Shown piece by piece: positions 1 to 8,813 of a DNA stretch of 47,811 nucleotides (within the stretch, counting starts at the first letter, position 1; the number at the start of each line of letters is the position of its first letter). The DNA comes from Lachnospiraceae bacterium (GTDB taxonomy: Bacteria > Bacillota > Clostridia > Lachnospirales > Lachnospiraceae). Made by a program: the position numbers and the translations under genes. The notes under the pieces were generated by a model that did not search any database, was not told where the DNA came from, and saw only the letters and a program-made list of their open reading frames with translations. The stretch lies in NCBI GenBank assembly GCA_015057515.1, contig SVED01000008.1:1-47811 (forward strand), read 5' to 3'.

Positions 1-29
1 AAAGCAGAAAATTCAAAGCTGACCTATCT

Positions 30-581
30 TTGGAAGGTGGCGATGACTGCTCCACTACAAAGGTTCGGTTGAAGACTCGCAATCAACCAGAACGACTCTT
101 TACTGTCAATGTTATCAGTAGTGGTGATCCACTGGAAATATTTACCGATAAGGACGGAGAAATAATATTAAAAAAATACTCACCTATAGGAGAACTAAGT
201 GGATTTGCGCAGCAGTATGTTGAGGCAACAGCACAGATTCTGGGATGCGGGGTTTGCGTTTGTGATAGGGATCAAATAATAGCAGTGGCAGGCTTACCTA
301 AAAAAGAGCTCCTTGGAAAAAGTCTTCACAGGGAGTTGGAGGAAGCCATTAACGACCGAGAGGCTATTATGGCAAAAAAAGGTGAGAAGAAATTTATAAA
401 AATATTGGGAAATGGAGAAAATGAGTATACTGGACAGATTGTACAGACCATAATATGCGAAGGTGATGCCATAGGTGCAGTAATTGTTTTGAGCCGTGAA
501 GGAGATAGGGCAATAGGTGAAATTGAGCAAAAGGCAGCGGTAATTGCAGCTAATTTTCTGGGTAAACAGATGGAAGGTTAG
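30..581 (+). CDS. spoVT: Stage V sporulation protein T, 5' end abnormal or truncated
   Basis: SpoVT is a forespore transcription regulator with an N-terminal AbrB-type swapped-hairpin DNA-binding domain and a C-terminal GAF-like domain. From the motif GDPLEIF (codons near position 127) to the stop the protein reads as SpoVT: DKDGEIILKKYSP, then a GAF-like segment with GCGVCVCDRDQIIAVAG. The roughly 40 residues before GDPLEIF do not look like the highly conserved family N terminus (normally containing IDDLGRVVIPKEIRRTLRI). The listed start is a TTG without a clear ribosome-binding site, and the frame is open back to base 3, so the gene may begin outside the window. The usual neighbours follow (hup, rqcP, yabP). 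The C-terminal part is secure; the first 125 bases may be a rearrangement or assembly fault. Confidence 0.75.
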   Translation: MEGGDDCSTTKVRLKTRNQPERLFTVNVISSGDPLEIFTDKDGEIILKKYSPIGELSGFAQQYVEATAQILGCGVCVCDRDQIIAVAGLPKKELLGKSLHRELEEAINDREAIMAKKGEKKFIKILGNGENEYTGQIVQTIICEGDAIGAVIVLSREGDRAIGEIEQKAAVIAANFLGKQMEG

Positions 582-641
582 TAAAATGCTCTAATTATAC
601 AGAAAAAAATTCAAAAGTTTAAGATTTCCGTGGGTTTTCCC

Positions 642-670
642 TTGACAAATAATGGCTAAAAGGGTATAAA
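642..670 (+). promoter_or_regulatory. Sigma-A promoter of hup
   Basis: TTGACA at 642-647, a 17-bp spacer, then TATAAA at 665-670. This is a near-consensus housekeeping promoter, about 100 bp upstream of the HU start. The leader between holds a small hairpin (GATTACTA at 710-717 pairs with TAGTAATC at 733-740). Confidence 0.75.
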
Positions 671-774
671 TAAATGCAGGGCATTTACACAATGTCACGA
701 TTACAAGGGGATTACTACTTTAACTTGAATATTAGTAATCAAAAAACTTTTGTATTATATAGGAGGAATATTCG

Positions 775-1047
775 ATGAACAAGAATGAATTAGTTACAAG
801 CATGGCTGAGAAGACTGGCATGAAGAAGACTGAGGTAGAGAAGGTACTTAAGGCTTTCACTGACACAGTTGCTGCAGAGTTAAAGAAGGGCGAGAAGATC
901 CAGTTAGTTGGTTTCGGTACTTTTGAGGTTTCTGAGAGACCAGCAAGAGAGGGTAGAAATCCTAGAACTGGCGAGACTATGAAGATTGCTGCTTCTAAGG
1001 CTCCTAAGTTCAAGGCTGGTAAGGCTTTAAAGGATTCTGTTAACTAA
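775..1047 (+). CDS. hup: HU family DNA-binding protein
   Basis: A 90-residue histone-like nucleoid protein that bends and compacts DNA as a dimer. The sequence starts MNKNELV, contains the core GFGTFEVSERPAREGRNPRTGE with the DNA-contacting arm, and ends KAPKFKAGKALKD, all typical of bacterial HU and of normal length. AGGAGG at 761-766 lies eight bases before the ATG. Its codons are notably biased, as expected for a highly expressed gene. It has its own promoter upstream and a hairpin terminator just after it, so it is probably transcribed mainly alone although it sits among sporulation genes. Confidence 0.97.
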   Translation: MNKNELVTSMAEKTGMKKTEVEKVLKAFTDTVAAELKKGEKIQLVGFGTFEVSERPAREGRNPRTGETMKIAASKAPKFKAGKALKDSVN

Positions 1048-1067
1048 TCCACACCGGATATATATAG

Positions 1068-1109
1068 ATATGGGCTGTCGTGCTAGTTGCGATGGCCCAT
1101 ATTTATTTT
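1068..1109 (+). terminator. Terminator after hup
   Basis: ATATGGGC (1068-1075) pairs with GCCCATAT (1095-1102), and the stem continues inward through G-U pairs to 1079/1091. A T-rich tail (TTATTTT) follows. Confidence 0.8.
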
Positions 1110-1170
1110 GACAAATTATTTACTTTGTGAAAGAATATATTTTGCAGATAATACTCTTGGGAGGGATAGT

Positions 1171-1410
1171 ATGAGATTAGATAAATATTTAAAAGTGTCA
1201 CGACTTATAAAGAGAAGAACGGTGGCTAATGAAGCCTGTGATGCTGGACGTGTACAGGTAAATGGTAAAGTTGTGAAGGCATCTTACGATGTTAAGATAG
1301 GAGATGTTATAGAGATTGCTTTTGGTAACAAGTCGGTGAAGGCTGAGGTAACAATGATTGCAGACAGCACCAAAAAGGAAGATGCAAAGGATATGTACAA
1401 ATATCTATAA
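1171..1410 (+). CDS. rqcP: RNA-binding S4 domain protein RqcP (YabO/Hsp15-like)
   Basis: A 79-residue S4-domain protein. The family member RqcP (old name YabO) binds the 50S subunit and tRNA during ribosome-associated quality control, helping RqcH add C-terminal alanine tails to stalled chains. MRLDKYLKVSRLIKRRTVANEACDAGRV is the S4 RNA-binding signature. An upstream in-frame ATG at 1087 lies inside the hup terminator; the start at 1171 is preferred because GGGAGGG lies directly before it. The hup-rqcP-yabP order is conserved in spore-forming Firmicutes. Confidence 0.93.
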   Translation: MRLDKYLKVSRLIKRRTVANEACDAGRVQVNGKVVKASYDVKIGDVIEIAFGNKSVKAEVTMIADSTKKEDAKDMYKYL

Positions 1411-1418
1411 CCGAGTGG

Positions 1419-1448
1419 GTAATACTCCTGTGAGTTCCAACATATAAT
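1419..1448 (+). promoter_or_regulatory. Candidate sigma-E promoter of yabP-yabQ
   Basis: GTAATACT at 1419-1426, a 14-base spacer, then CATATAAT at 1441-1448. Counted the usual way this is ATA-N16-CATA, which fits the sigma-E (mother cell) consensus. It lies about 40 bp before yabP, a gene known to be sigma-E-controlled in Bacillus subtilis. Confidence 0.6.
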
Positions 1449-1484
1449 AATATATATGTTGTTACGTAATGGGGAGGTATACTT

Positions 1485-1769
1485 ATGGAAAATATACCAA
1501 ATACTAAAGTTCACAACTTAAATATAATAAATCGCCATAAGGGGAGTTTCAATGGCATAAAAAGTGTTATTGCTTTTGCGCCAGAGGAAGTAAAACTTTC
1601 TACTGAAATGGGATGCCTTACTGTGAAGGGTGAGGAGCTTCATGTAATCAGCTTGGATGTAGATAGGGGTGAACTTGAATTTCAAGGACGGATAGACAGT
1701 TTAATATATTCTGAAGATAACTCGCCAGGGAAAAGAGCATCCAGATTTGTGGGGAGATTGTTTAAGTAA
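1485..1769 (+). CDS. yabP: Sporulation protein YabP
   Basis: A 94-residue protein of the YabP family, expressed in the mother cell during sporulation and associated with the spore envelope. Visible family features are HNLNIINRHKGSFNGIKSVIAF and the LTVKGEELHVISLDVDRGELEFQGRIDSL core. Length is normal. GGGGAGG at 1471-1477 precedes the ATG, and a sigma-E-like promoter lies upstream. yabQ starts two bases after the stop, so the two are surely co-transcribed. Confidence 0.93.
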   Translation: MENIPNTKVHNLNIINRHKGSFNGIKSVIAFAPEEVKLSTEMGCLTVKGEELHVISLDVDRGELEFQGRIDSLIYSEDNSPGKRASRFVGRLFK

Positions 1770-1771
1770 AA

Positions 1772-2095
1772 ATGATAGATATTCAATTAAATATGTTGGC
1801 TGTTAGTGTAATGATGGGTGCATTTATGGGAATTACCTATGATGCATTGAGAATTATCAGAAGAATAATATCCCACAATAATTTTTTTATAAGTTTAGAG
1901 GATCTTATATACTGGTTAATATGGACAGTAGTTTGCATTGATAATGTTCATGAGTACAATGAAGGAGAACTGAGAATATACATATTTGTAGGTATTGTGG
2001 TGGGACTTGTTGTTTATATATATACCATAGGTTGGGCTTTGTGGAAGGTTATATCCCATATCTTGTGTTTTGCGAAAAAAACCATAAAAAATTAA
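1772..2095 (+). CDS. yabQ: Spore cortex biosynthesis membrane protein YabQ
   Basis: A 107-residue membrane protein. YabQ homologues sit in the forespore membrane and are needed for cortex formation. Hydrophobic stretches lie near residues 5-24, 43-57 and 70-92. The motif GITYDALRIIRRI after the first segment and the acidic linker are typical of the family. It begins two bases after the yabP stop and appears translationally coupled to it. Shorter than the B. subtilis protein (about 210 residues) but usual for clostridia. Confidence 0.88.
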   Translation: MIDIQLNMLAVSVMMGAFMGITYDALRIIRRIISHNNFFISLEDLIYWLIWTVVCIDNVHEYNEGELRIYIFVGIVVGLVVYIYTIGWALWKVISHILCFAKKTIKN

Positions 2096-2203
2096 ATAAA
2101 ATATTGAAAAAACACAAAAAACGAAGTAAAATTAAAGTAACTATATTGTAAACTTAGGTGTAGTGCATACACGTATTTTAAACAATTTTTATAGGGTATG
2201 GAT

Positions 2204-2524
2204 ATGGGAAGTATTAGAGGAAGACTCAGAAAAAGAAAAACAACTAGAAGACAGTCGAATATTACAAGCCTCATCATTGTTGCGGCTGTTGTTTTTGTGT
2301 GCGTAGTTGTAGTGGTACGAGTTTCAACTCTATATGACAGGAGCAAAGAGCTTCGAGCAACAGAAATTGCTTTGGAACAAAAAATTGAACAGGCAAATAT
2401 TGAACGAGAAAATTTAATTGCTCAGGAACAATATATGATGACTAACGATTACATAGAGGATGTTGCAAAGGATAAGCTTGGACTTGTATATCCTGATGAG
2501 ATTGTCATTAAACCAGCAGAATAG
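2204..2524 (+). CDS. divIC: Septum formation initiator, DivIC/FtsB family
   Basis: A bitopic cell-division protein of the FtsB/DivIC family, which with DivIB/FtsQ and FtsL links the divisome to septal peptidoglycan synthesis. It has a basic cytoplasmic N terminus (RGRLRKRKTTRR), one membrane segment at about residues 20-40 (IIVAAVVFVCVVVVV), a coiled coil (ELRATEIALEQKIEQANIE), and the family ending YIEDVAKDKLGLVYPDEIVI. Two in-frame ATGs exist (2198 and 2204). The second is preferred because the only purine run (AGGG) is too close to the first. A strong terminator follows. Confidence 0.9.
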   Translation: MGSIRGRLRKRKTTRRQSNITSLIIVAAVVFVCVVVVVRVSTLYDRSKELRATEIALEQKIEQANIERENLIAQEQYMMTNDYIEDVAKDKLGLVYPDEIVIKPAE

Positions 2525-2527
2525 ATT

Positions 2528-2559
2528 AAAAAAGGTTGCAGTTATCTGCAACCTTTTTT
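2528..2559 (+). terminator. Terminator after divIC
   Basis: A perfect 14-bp stem (2528-2541 with 2546-2559) and a TTAT loop; the 3' arm ends in six T. This is the strongest simple terminator in the first 5 kb and separates divIC from spoIIE. Confidence 0.93.
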
Positions 2560-2589
2560 GTCAGTTAAGAAAAGAAAATACTGCCACAG

Positions 2590-2623
2590 TTTGACAACTA
2601 AATTTTGAAAAAAGAGATACACT
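2590..2623 (+). promoter_or_regulatory. Candidate Spo0A-type promoter of spoIIE
   Basis: TTGACA at 2591-2596 and TACACT at 2618-2623 are separated by 21 bases. The B. subtilis spoIIE and spoIIG promoters are known for the same unusually long spacing, which makes them dependent on Spo0A~P. TTTGACA at 2590-2596 is one mismatch from the reversed 0A box (TTCGACA). This is a reading by eye, not tested. Confidence 0.45.
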
Positions 2624-2666
2624 ACTATGACATTATTTATATAGTTTGTTGTTGTGGGGGTATAAT

Positions 2667-4664
2667 ATGGGTCTGAAAAAAATATCACGAAGGATATGGG
2701 TAGGAATAGCAGGTTTTTTTATAGGAGGGAGTTTGCTGTTAGGGATAAATCCTCTTGCGCTTGGCTTTTTTGCAGCTACGGTTATATCTGGGCAAGGTGG
2801 TTTGTTGGCTTACGGAGGAATCCTTATGGGTTTGGCTTTTTCCATGCCTTTTTTGGATGTGGTAAGATATAGTGTGGCTATGTTGATTATAGGGATGCTG
2901 ATTAACCTAAAAGCCCTCATAGAAAATAGAGGTAATGTATGGTATATGTCTTTTTTGACAGGCTTAGTAGCCATTACTGCAAATTTTTGTACATATTATC
3001 TTTCGGGACAAGCTGTTTCCCTGGTAAGGATGTTCGGAGAAGGTGCCATGGTGTTTTCTGTAACAGTTATATTTACACATGGTATAAATGTAATTGAAAA
3101 GGATTACGTAAAGGTGGTGACAGATAGTCAGGCTGCTCTTTGTGTAATGGCACTTGCAGCAGCTGTGTTGTATGGTATGCCTGTAGAGGTGGCAGAGACA
3201 GTGGTTATAGCGGAGGCCTTTGCTTTATTTAGTATTATGTTTGCTAATTATAAGTTTGGATTTGGAGTTGGAATGTCATGGACTGTGATTGCCGCTTCCA
3301 TAATGTCCGCTAAAGTGGAAAATCAGGACTATCTGACGGCTTGGATTTTGGTGGGTATAATTTCAGTGTCTTTATTTGCTGTATTTTCGGGTGGTAGATT
3401 GGTATTTGCCGCTATTTTTTGCTTGGTGTATTATGGTTTGGGAATGGGCCTTTACGAAATTTTGTTGGAGGAAAATGGATTGAAAGCATTGCTGACGGCT
3501 TTGTTTGTTTTTGCTTTGGCGCCGCCACGATTGTTGCTTAGGGTTGATGATAAGGTTAAAAATGAAGAATTGGCAGAAAATTCTCCAGAGTGGGGGCGCT
3601 TGGTAATAAGCAGAATAAATGCTTTGGCTTCTGCATTTAAAAGAATAGAATATACAATGGTCAAGGACGCTGCTACAGGAATTGGATTTAATGATGTGGG
3701 GGAGATTATAGAGAACTTTACAAATCAGTTGGACAAGCAGGTGCCTCTTAGAAAAACCATTGAGGCGAGAATAATTGATGAATTGGCCATAAGGGATATT
3801 CAGGTTAAAAATCTTATACTGGTAAAAAACAAGGAAGACAGATATGAGGTGTATTTGACAGCTCGTGTAAGAAGAGGGCGTCTGGTTCATGCAGAGGTGT
3901 TACGCCAGATAATTCAAAATGAAATGAAGGTTGAATTTCTTCTAAAAGAGGAAAGCAGGAGTATAGTAAGCAGAAATTACGAAGTAATATGTTTTTACCA
4001 AAAACCGGCATTTAAATGCATTACAGCAGTTCGTTGTCTTAGCAAGTATGAAGATGAAGTGAGTGGAGATAATTTTTATATAGGAGATATACATGAGGGG
4101 CAAAAGCTAATAATAATTGCAGATGGCATGGGCAATGGTGAAAGCGCAGCCATGGATAGTAATTCCTTGATAGAAGCAATGGAGGAACTTTTGTCTGCAG
4201 GGTTTGATCAGGATATGTCCATAAGATTGGTCAACTCATATTTGTCAGACAAAAATAGAGGAGAATCCTTTTCTACTTTGGATATGTTGCTTGTGGACCA
4301 GCACTCCGGTTATGGTAAATTATATAAGCAAGGTGCAGCAACCACATTTATAAAGAGAAACAATTGGTTGGAAATGGTAAAATCAACCTCTTTGCCCGTT
4401 GGAGTTGTGGAAGGAGCAGTTTGTGAAAAGTGTAACAAAAAGTTTTATAATAATGATATAATTGTAATGGTGAGTGATGGAATATTGGAGAGTATCATTT
4501 TTGAGAACAAAGAAGATTACATGAGAGAGATATTGCTTGAGATGGACAGCGATGAACCGGAGGATATAGCAACAGATATAATTTCCCGCATAAAAGGTTT
4601 AAGCGGAAACAGGCTTAAGGATGACGCTACCGTGATAGTATGTAAACTTGTTAAAACTTTGTGA
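2667..4664 (+). CDS. spoIIE: Stage II sporulation protein E, membrane PP2C phosphatase
   Basis: SpoIIE dephosphorylates SpoIIAA at the asymmetric septum and so releases sigma-F in the forespore. The N-terminal half (about residues 5-290) is a run of hydrophobic segments; a linker follows (about 295-440); the C terminus from about residue 450 is a PP2C phosphatase with SGDNFY, IIADGMGNG (Asp near 485), FSTLDMLLVD, MVSDGI and DDATVIV. At 665 residues it is shorter than the 827-residue B. subtilis protein, with a compact central region. ATG 2667 is chosen over the in-frame TTG at 2646 because GGGGG at 2656-2660 is correctly spaced for it. Confidence 0.95.
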   Translation: MGLKKISRRIWVGIAGFFIGGSLLLGINPLALGFFAATVISGQGGLLAYGGILMGLAFSMPFLDVVRYSVAMLIIGMLINLKALIENRGNVWYMSFLTGLVAITANFCTYYLSGQAVSLVRMFGEGAMVFSVTVIFTHGINVIEKDYVKVVTDSQAALCVMALAAAVLYGMPVEVAETVVIAEAFALFSIMFANYKFGFGVGMSWTVIAASIMSAKVENQDYLTAWILVGIISVSLFAVFSGGRLVFAAIFCLVYYGLGMGLYEILLEENGLKALLTALFVFALAPPRLLLRVDDKVKNEELAENSPEWGRLVISRINALASAFKRIEYTMVKDAATGIGFNDVGEIIENFTNQLDKQVPLRKTIEARIIDELAIRDIQVKNLILVKNKEDRYEVYLTARVRRGRLVHAEVLRQIIQNEMKVEFLLKEESRSIVSRNYEVICFYQKPAFKCITAVRCLSKYEDEVSGDNFYIGDIHEGQKLIIIADGMGNGESAAMDSNSLIEAMEELLSAGFDQDMSIRLVNSYLSDKNRGESFSTLDMLLVDQHSGYGKLYKQGAATTFIKRNNWLEMVKSTSLPVGVVEGAVCEKCNKKFYNNDIIVMVSDGILESIIFENKEDYMREILLEMDSDEPEDIATDIISRIKGLSGNRLKDDATVIVCKLVKTL

Positions 4665-4670
4665 CAACTA

Positions 4671-4699
4671 TATACATAAAAGTTTTCATGTGATATTAT
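4671..4699 (+). promoter_or_regulatory. Candidate sigma-A promoter of tilS-hpt-ftsH
   Basis: TATACA at 4671-4676, 17 bases, TATTAT at 4694-4699, with TG at 4691-4692 giving an extended -10. It lies just after the spoIIE stop and before tilS. Confidence 0.5.
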
Positions 4700-4736
4700 T
4701 TTAGAGTTAAAATTTGACATTTTTACGGTGAAGAGT

Positions 4737-6137
4737 ATGGTAACATTTATAAATGAGGTGTACAATTATATAACTGTAAATGATTTGATTTTCCCCGGGG
4801 ACAAATTGGTTGTCGGTTTGTCTGGTGGAGCTGATTCGGTATGCCTTTTATGCACCCTACACTCGTTGAGAGATAGACTTGGTATAGGCGAGGATGGACT
4901 TATAGCTGTACACATCAATCATATGATTCGCGGAGAGGAAGCGTTAGGTGATGAGGAGTTTGCCAGAAAACTCTGTGAAAAACTTGGGATTCCGTTTAGA
5001 AGCTTTAGTGAGGATATAGTTGTCTTAGCTACAAGACAAAAGCTATCGGTAGAAGAGGCTGGCCGTATGTTTAGGTATCAGTGCTTTGAAGAGGTGTGCA
5101 AAGAGTATGGCATGGCTAAGATTGCTGTTGCCCACAATAAAAATGATTTGGCAGAGACAGTTATATTCAATATGCTAAGGGGCAGTGGCTTAAATGGCAT
5201 GGCTGGTATCCAGGCAAAAAGAGACAATATAGTGCGTCCTCTGTTAGGAGTTACCAGAGATAAGATAGAAGAATATCTTGGCGATATAGGTCAGGGATAC
5301 CGAGAGGATTCAACTAATCAGGGGCTTGATTATGACAGGAATAGAATTAGACATATTATACTTCCTGCTATGACTGAGATTAATGCCAAAGCGGTGGAGC
5401 ATATCTGTCATATGGCTGAAGACGCTAAAGAAAGCTACCAATTTATCCATGGGAAAGCTATGGAAAAATATCAAAATACTAAGACAGAAAACATAGATAA
5501 GACAGTTGTTTTAGATATTAATCAGATATACAAATATAACCCGGTATTACAGGAACATGTGGTAAGAGAAGCTTTGGGGGAAGTGGCAGGTCTCAAGAAA
5601 GACATAACCAGAAAACATATTATGTCTGCGGTGAGCCTTATATATCAGGATACTGGCAAGATGATAGAGTTACCATATGGCATCAAAGCGCGAAGAAGCT
5701 ACGATCAACTTATCATAAGCAATAGTCATAAGAATACGGATGAATATAGTATTGATATAAAAGCTGAAGGTGTATATGATATTCCAAACTGGGGAGAATT
5801 ACAGATATCTTTCCTTAAGAATAGTCCAGATTTAGAAGTTTCCAAAAAAATCTATACTAAAATGGCTGATTATGATAAAATGAAAGATAGTCTTTGTATA
5901 AGAACTCCACAAGAAGGGGACTATATTGTAATTGACAACTCAGGCAGAACAAAAAAACTGTCTAGAGTTTTTATAGACAATAAGATAGACAGAGAGAAAA
6001 GAGCAAGCTGGCCTGTGGTTGCATGTGGCAAGGAAATTATTTGGGTGCTGGGTCTTAGGTACAGCGAAGCTTATAAGGTAAGTCAGGATACTACAGAGAT
6101 TATATATATGAAATACATAGGAAAAGGGGAGGTATAG
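4737..6137 (+). CDS. tilS: tRNA(Ile) lysidine synthetase
   Basis: TilS converts the wobble cytidine of the CAU-anticodon isoleucine tRNA to lysidine, using ATP and lysine, so that the tRNA reads AUA; it is essential. The PP-loop SGGADS is at residues 29-34. HNKNDLAETVIFNMLRGSGLNGMAGI and REDSTN follow, and a C-terminal tRNA-binding domain ends near KVSQDTTEIIYMKYI. An in-frame GTG at 4728 exists, but ATG 4737 is better placed behind GGTGAAG. hpt starts two bases after the stop, the common tilS-hpt-ftsH order. Confidence 0.95.
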   Translation: MVTFINEVYNYITVNDLIFPGDKLVVGLSGGADSVCLLCTLHSLRDRLGIGEDGLIAVHINHMIRGEEALGDEEFARKLCEKLGIPFRSFSEDIVVLATRQKLSVEEAGRMFRYQCFEEVCKEYGMAKIAVAHNKNDLAETVIFNMLRGSGLNGMAGIQAKRDNIVRPLLGVTRDKIEEYLGDIGQGYREDSTNQGLDYDRNRIRHIILPAMTEINAKAVEHICHMAEDAKESYQFIHGKAMEKYQNTKTENIDKTVVLDINQIYKYNPVLQEHVVREALGEVAGLKKDITRKHIMSAVSLIYQDTGKMIELPYGIKARRSYDQLIISNSHKNTDEYSIDIKAEGVYDIPNWGELQISFLKNSPDLEVSKKIYTKMADYDKMKDSLCIRTPQEGDYIVIDNSGRTKKLSRVFIDNKIDREKRASWPVVACGKEIIWVLGLRYSEAYKVSQDTTEIIYMKYIGKGEV

Positions 6138-6138
6138 T

Positions 6139-6660
6139 ATGGCTGAAAAAGTAGGAATACTTATTGGAGAAGCTGAGGTAGAAGCAAAGATTGAGGAGAT
6201 GGCTGCGGCTATCAGCAAAGAATACGAAGGAAAGACAGTTCATATTATAGGAGTACTTAAGGGTAGTGTATTTTTTATGTGTGAGCTTGCAAAAAAACTT
6301 ACTATTCCTGTAACTATGGATTTTATGTCGGTAAGTAGCTATGGTGATGGTACAACATCTTCCGGTATTGTGAGGCTTGTAAAAGATTTAGATGAGAGCA
6401 TAGAGGGAAGAGAAGTTATTCTTATTGAGGATATTATGGATTCAGGTAGGACATTGTCTTATCTTGTAAAGATTCTTAAGGAGAGAAAACCAGCTAGCTT
6501 TAAGGTTATAACTCTTTTAGATAAACCAGACAGACGAGTTGTTGATATTGAGCCGGATATGACAGGTTTTATTATTCCAGACAGATTTGTGGTGGGATAC
6601 GGTCTCGACTGTGCACAAAAATACAGAAATCTTCCATACATTGGAGTTATAGAAGAATAA
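6139..6660 (+). CDS. hpt: Hypoxanthine phosphoribosyltransferase
   Basis: A 173-residue purine salvage enzyme that makes IMP or GMP from hypoxanthine or guanine and PRPP. The PRPP-binding loop VILIEDIMDSGRT (about residues 92-104), the flexible-loop segment SVSSYGDGTTSSG and the purine-binding KYRNLPYIGV end are all present. Its ribosome-binding site (GGGGAGG) is inside the last codons of tilS, so the two are coupled. ftsH follows after 41 bases in the same operon. Confidence 0.96.
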   Translation: MAEKVGILIGEAEVEAKIEEMAAAISKEYEGKTVHIIGVLKGSVFFMCELAKKLTIPVTMDFMSVSSYGDGTTSSGIVRLVKDLDESIEGREVILIEDIMDSGRTLSYLVKILKERKPASFKVITLLDKPDRRVVDIEPDMTGFIIPDRFVVGYGLDCAQKYRNLPYIGVIEE

Positions 6661-6701
6661 TCTGCATTAGATAAACAATATAAAACGAAGGGAGCACGAT
6701 A

Positions 6702-8594
6702 ATGAAAAGTGGTATGAGAAAAGGATTAGGATTTTATCTTCTCCTGATTCTTCTCGGTTTTTGTGTTGTTCTGTGGGTACAAAATAAAAATTCTGTCACA
6801 GACGTAAATTACACAATTGATGATTTTGAAAGAGATGTGAGATTAAATCTCATAGGAACAGTTCACATATATCAGAATGAGGAAGTGCCAACAGGTATAG
6901 TACGTTTTGAGTATAGAGACACTATGGAGGCAGTTGAGTTTTATGCTTCAGACATTAACCTTGTTCAGGACATAGTGGTTGAATATAGTGATGGACTTAT
7001 AAAAATGAGTATGAGCGATGTGACCAGAGAGAGTACATTCCTTACATGGTTGCCAATTATACTTATTGTGTTAATGGTTATATTCCTGTTTACAATGCTG
7101 CTGGGTGGAATGTCTGGTGGCGGCGGAAGCGGCGGCGGTGGCAAGGTTATGAACTTTGGTAAGAGCCGTGCGAGAATGGCTTCTGAGAATGATCAAAAAT
7201 ACACCTTCAAAGATGTAGCAGGACTTGACGAGGAAAAGGAGGACATGGAGGAGCTGGTTGACTTCTTAAAGAATCCTAAGAAGTACAGCGACTTAGGTGC
7301 CAGAATACCTAAGGGTGTTCTTTTGGAGGGCCCTCCGGGAACAGGTAAGACACTTCTTGCAAAAGCAGTAGCTGGTGAGGCTGGTGTTCCGTTTTTCTCA
7401 ATTTCAGGTTCAGACTTTGTAGAGATGTTTGTAGGTGTTGGTGCATCCCGAGTAAGAGATTTGTTTGAGGATGCAAAAAAGAATGCGCCTTGTATTGTGT
7501 TTATAGATGAGATAGATGCAGTTGCCCGTAAGAGAGGTTCAGGTCTTGGCGGCGGTCATGATGAGAGAGAGCAGACACTTAACCAGATGCTGGTAGAGAT
7601 GGATGGATTTGGAACCAACGAAGGAATTATAGTTCTTGCGGCTACTAACAGAGTTGATATACTTGACCCTGCTATTCTTCGTCCGGGACGTTTTGATAGA
7701 AAGATATTGGTTGGAAGACCTGATGTTAAAGGTCGTGAGGCTATTCTTAAGGTTCATGTCAGAAATAAACCATTGTCAGACGATGTAAACTTGCATGAGA
7801 TTGCCAGAACTACTGCTGGCTTTGCAGGTGCTGATTTGGAGAACCTCATGAATGAGGCAGCTATCTGTGCAGCTAAGAAGGATAGAAAGTATATCAACAA
7901 GGAAGATGTTGATAAGAGCTTTGTTAAGATTGGTATAGGCGGTGAGAAAAAGAGTCGTCTTGTTCCGGAAAAAGAAAGAAAGATTACTGCTTACCACGAG
8001 GCAGGTCACGCAATCTTATTCCATCTTTTGAGTGAGGTTGGACCTGTACACCTTGTATCAATTATTCCAAATGGACATGGTGCAGGTGGTTATACAATGC
8101 CACTTCCAGAAAATGATAATGTATTTCTTACCAAGAAGAAAATGCTTCAGGATATTATGGTATCCTTTGGAGGTAGAATTGCAGAGGAAATTATTTTTGA
8201 TGATATAACAACAGGAGCTTCACAGGACATTAAGCATGCTACATCAACAGCACAGGCTATGGTTATAAAGTTTGGTATGTCTGATAAGGTTGGTCTGATA
8301 AATTACGAGACTAACACTAACGAGGAAGTATTCCTTGGCAGAGATTTAGGACATTCAAGAAGCTATGGTGAAGAGGTTGCATCGCTTATTGATACTGAGG
8401 TAAGAAATGTAATCAACGAATGTTATGAGGAAGCAAAGAAAATCATAGAAGAGAACATAGAAGTATTACACAAGTGTGCAAATCTTCTTCTCGAGAAAGA
8501 GCGTATTGACAGACCTGAGTTTGAGGCATTGTTTGGCAGACCAAATACTGAGAATTCAGAAGATCCTGTTCTCGAAATTGGTGGAGAAGAGTAA
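6702..8594 (+). CDS. ftsH: ATP-dependent zinc metalloprotease FtsH
   Basis: A membrane AAA+ protease that degrades damaged and regulatory membrane and cytosolic proteins. Two membrane segments (about residues 9-26 and 115-135) flank an external domain, followed by a glycine-rich linker. The AAA module has Walker A GPPGTGKT at 210-217, Walker [10 protein letters not shown] and the SRH arginine region [10 protein letters not shown]. The zinc site HEAGH lies near residue 432. At 630 residues it is a normal length. GGGAG lies upstream of ATG 6702; a second in-frame ATG occurs four codons on. A strong terminator ends the tilS-hpt-ftsH operon. Confidence 0.97.
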   Translation: MKSGMRKGLGFYLLLILLGFCVVLWVQNKNSVTDVNYTIDDFERDVRLNLIGTVHIYQNEEVPTGIVRFEYRDTMEAVEFYASDINLVQDIVVEYSDGLIKMSMSDVTRESTFLTWLPIILIVLMVIFLFTMLLGGMSGGGGSGGGGKVMNFGKSRARMASENDQKYTFKDVAGLDEEKEDMEELVDFLKNPKKYSDLGARIPKGVLLEGPPGTGKTLLAKAVAGEAGVPFFSISGSDFVEMFVGVGASRVRDLFEDAKKNAPCIVFIDEIDAVARKRGSGLGGGHDEREQTLNQMLVEMDGFGTNEGIIVLAATNRVDILDPAILRPGRFDRKILVGRPDVKGREAILKVHVRNKPLSDDVNLHEIARTTAGFAGADLENLMNEAAICAAKKDRKYINKEDVDKSFVKIGIGGEKKSRLVPEKERKITAYHEAGHAILFHLLSEVGPVHLVSIIPNGHGAGGYTMPLPENDNVFLTKKKMLQDIMVSFGGRIAEEIIFDDITTGASQDIKHATSTAQAMVIKFGMSDKVGLINYETNTNEEVFLGRDLGHSRSYGEEVASLIDTEVRNVINECYEEAKKIIEENIEVLHKCANLLLEKERIDRPEFEALFGRPNTENSEDPVLEIGGEE

Positions 8595-8624
8595 TGTCAA
8601 TATATTCAATATAAAAAAATTACT

Positions 8625-8666
8625 AAATCTTCGATTTTTTTCACGGGAAAAATCGAAGATTTTTTG
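8625..8666 (+). terminator. Terminator after ftsH
   Basis: AAATCTTCGATTTTT (8625-8639) pairs with AAAAATCGAAGATTT (8648-8662) around an 8-base loop, followed by further T. The hairpin is symmetric enough to act in both directions. Confidence 0.92.
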
Positions 8667-8813
8667 TTTAAAACGACGATGAAGAACAGGGTGCTATGGT
8701 TAAATTACACAAAAAATAATCCAAAAAAAGCCTATCGGAAACGTACGAAAGACAAAATGCACAAAAATGTACAAAAAAAACAAGAATGTTTGGGCAGACT
8801 TTTTACAGATATT

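Noticed and set aside
3372-3890. 172-codon open frame on the minus strand
   Set aside because: Lies wholly inside spoIIE, has no ribosome-binding site, and its translation is low-complexity without a recognisable domain; a shadow of the real gene.
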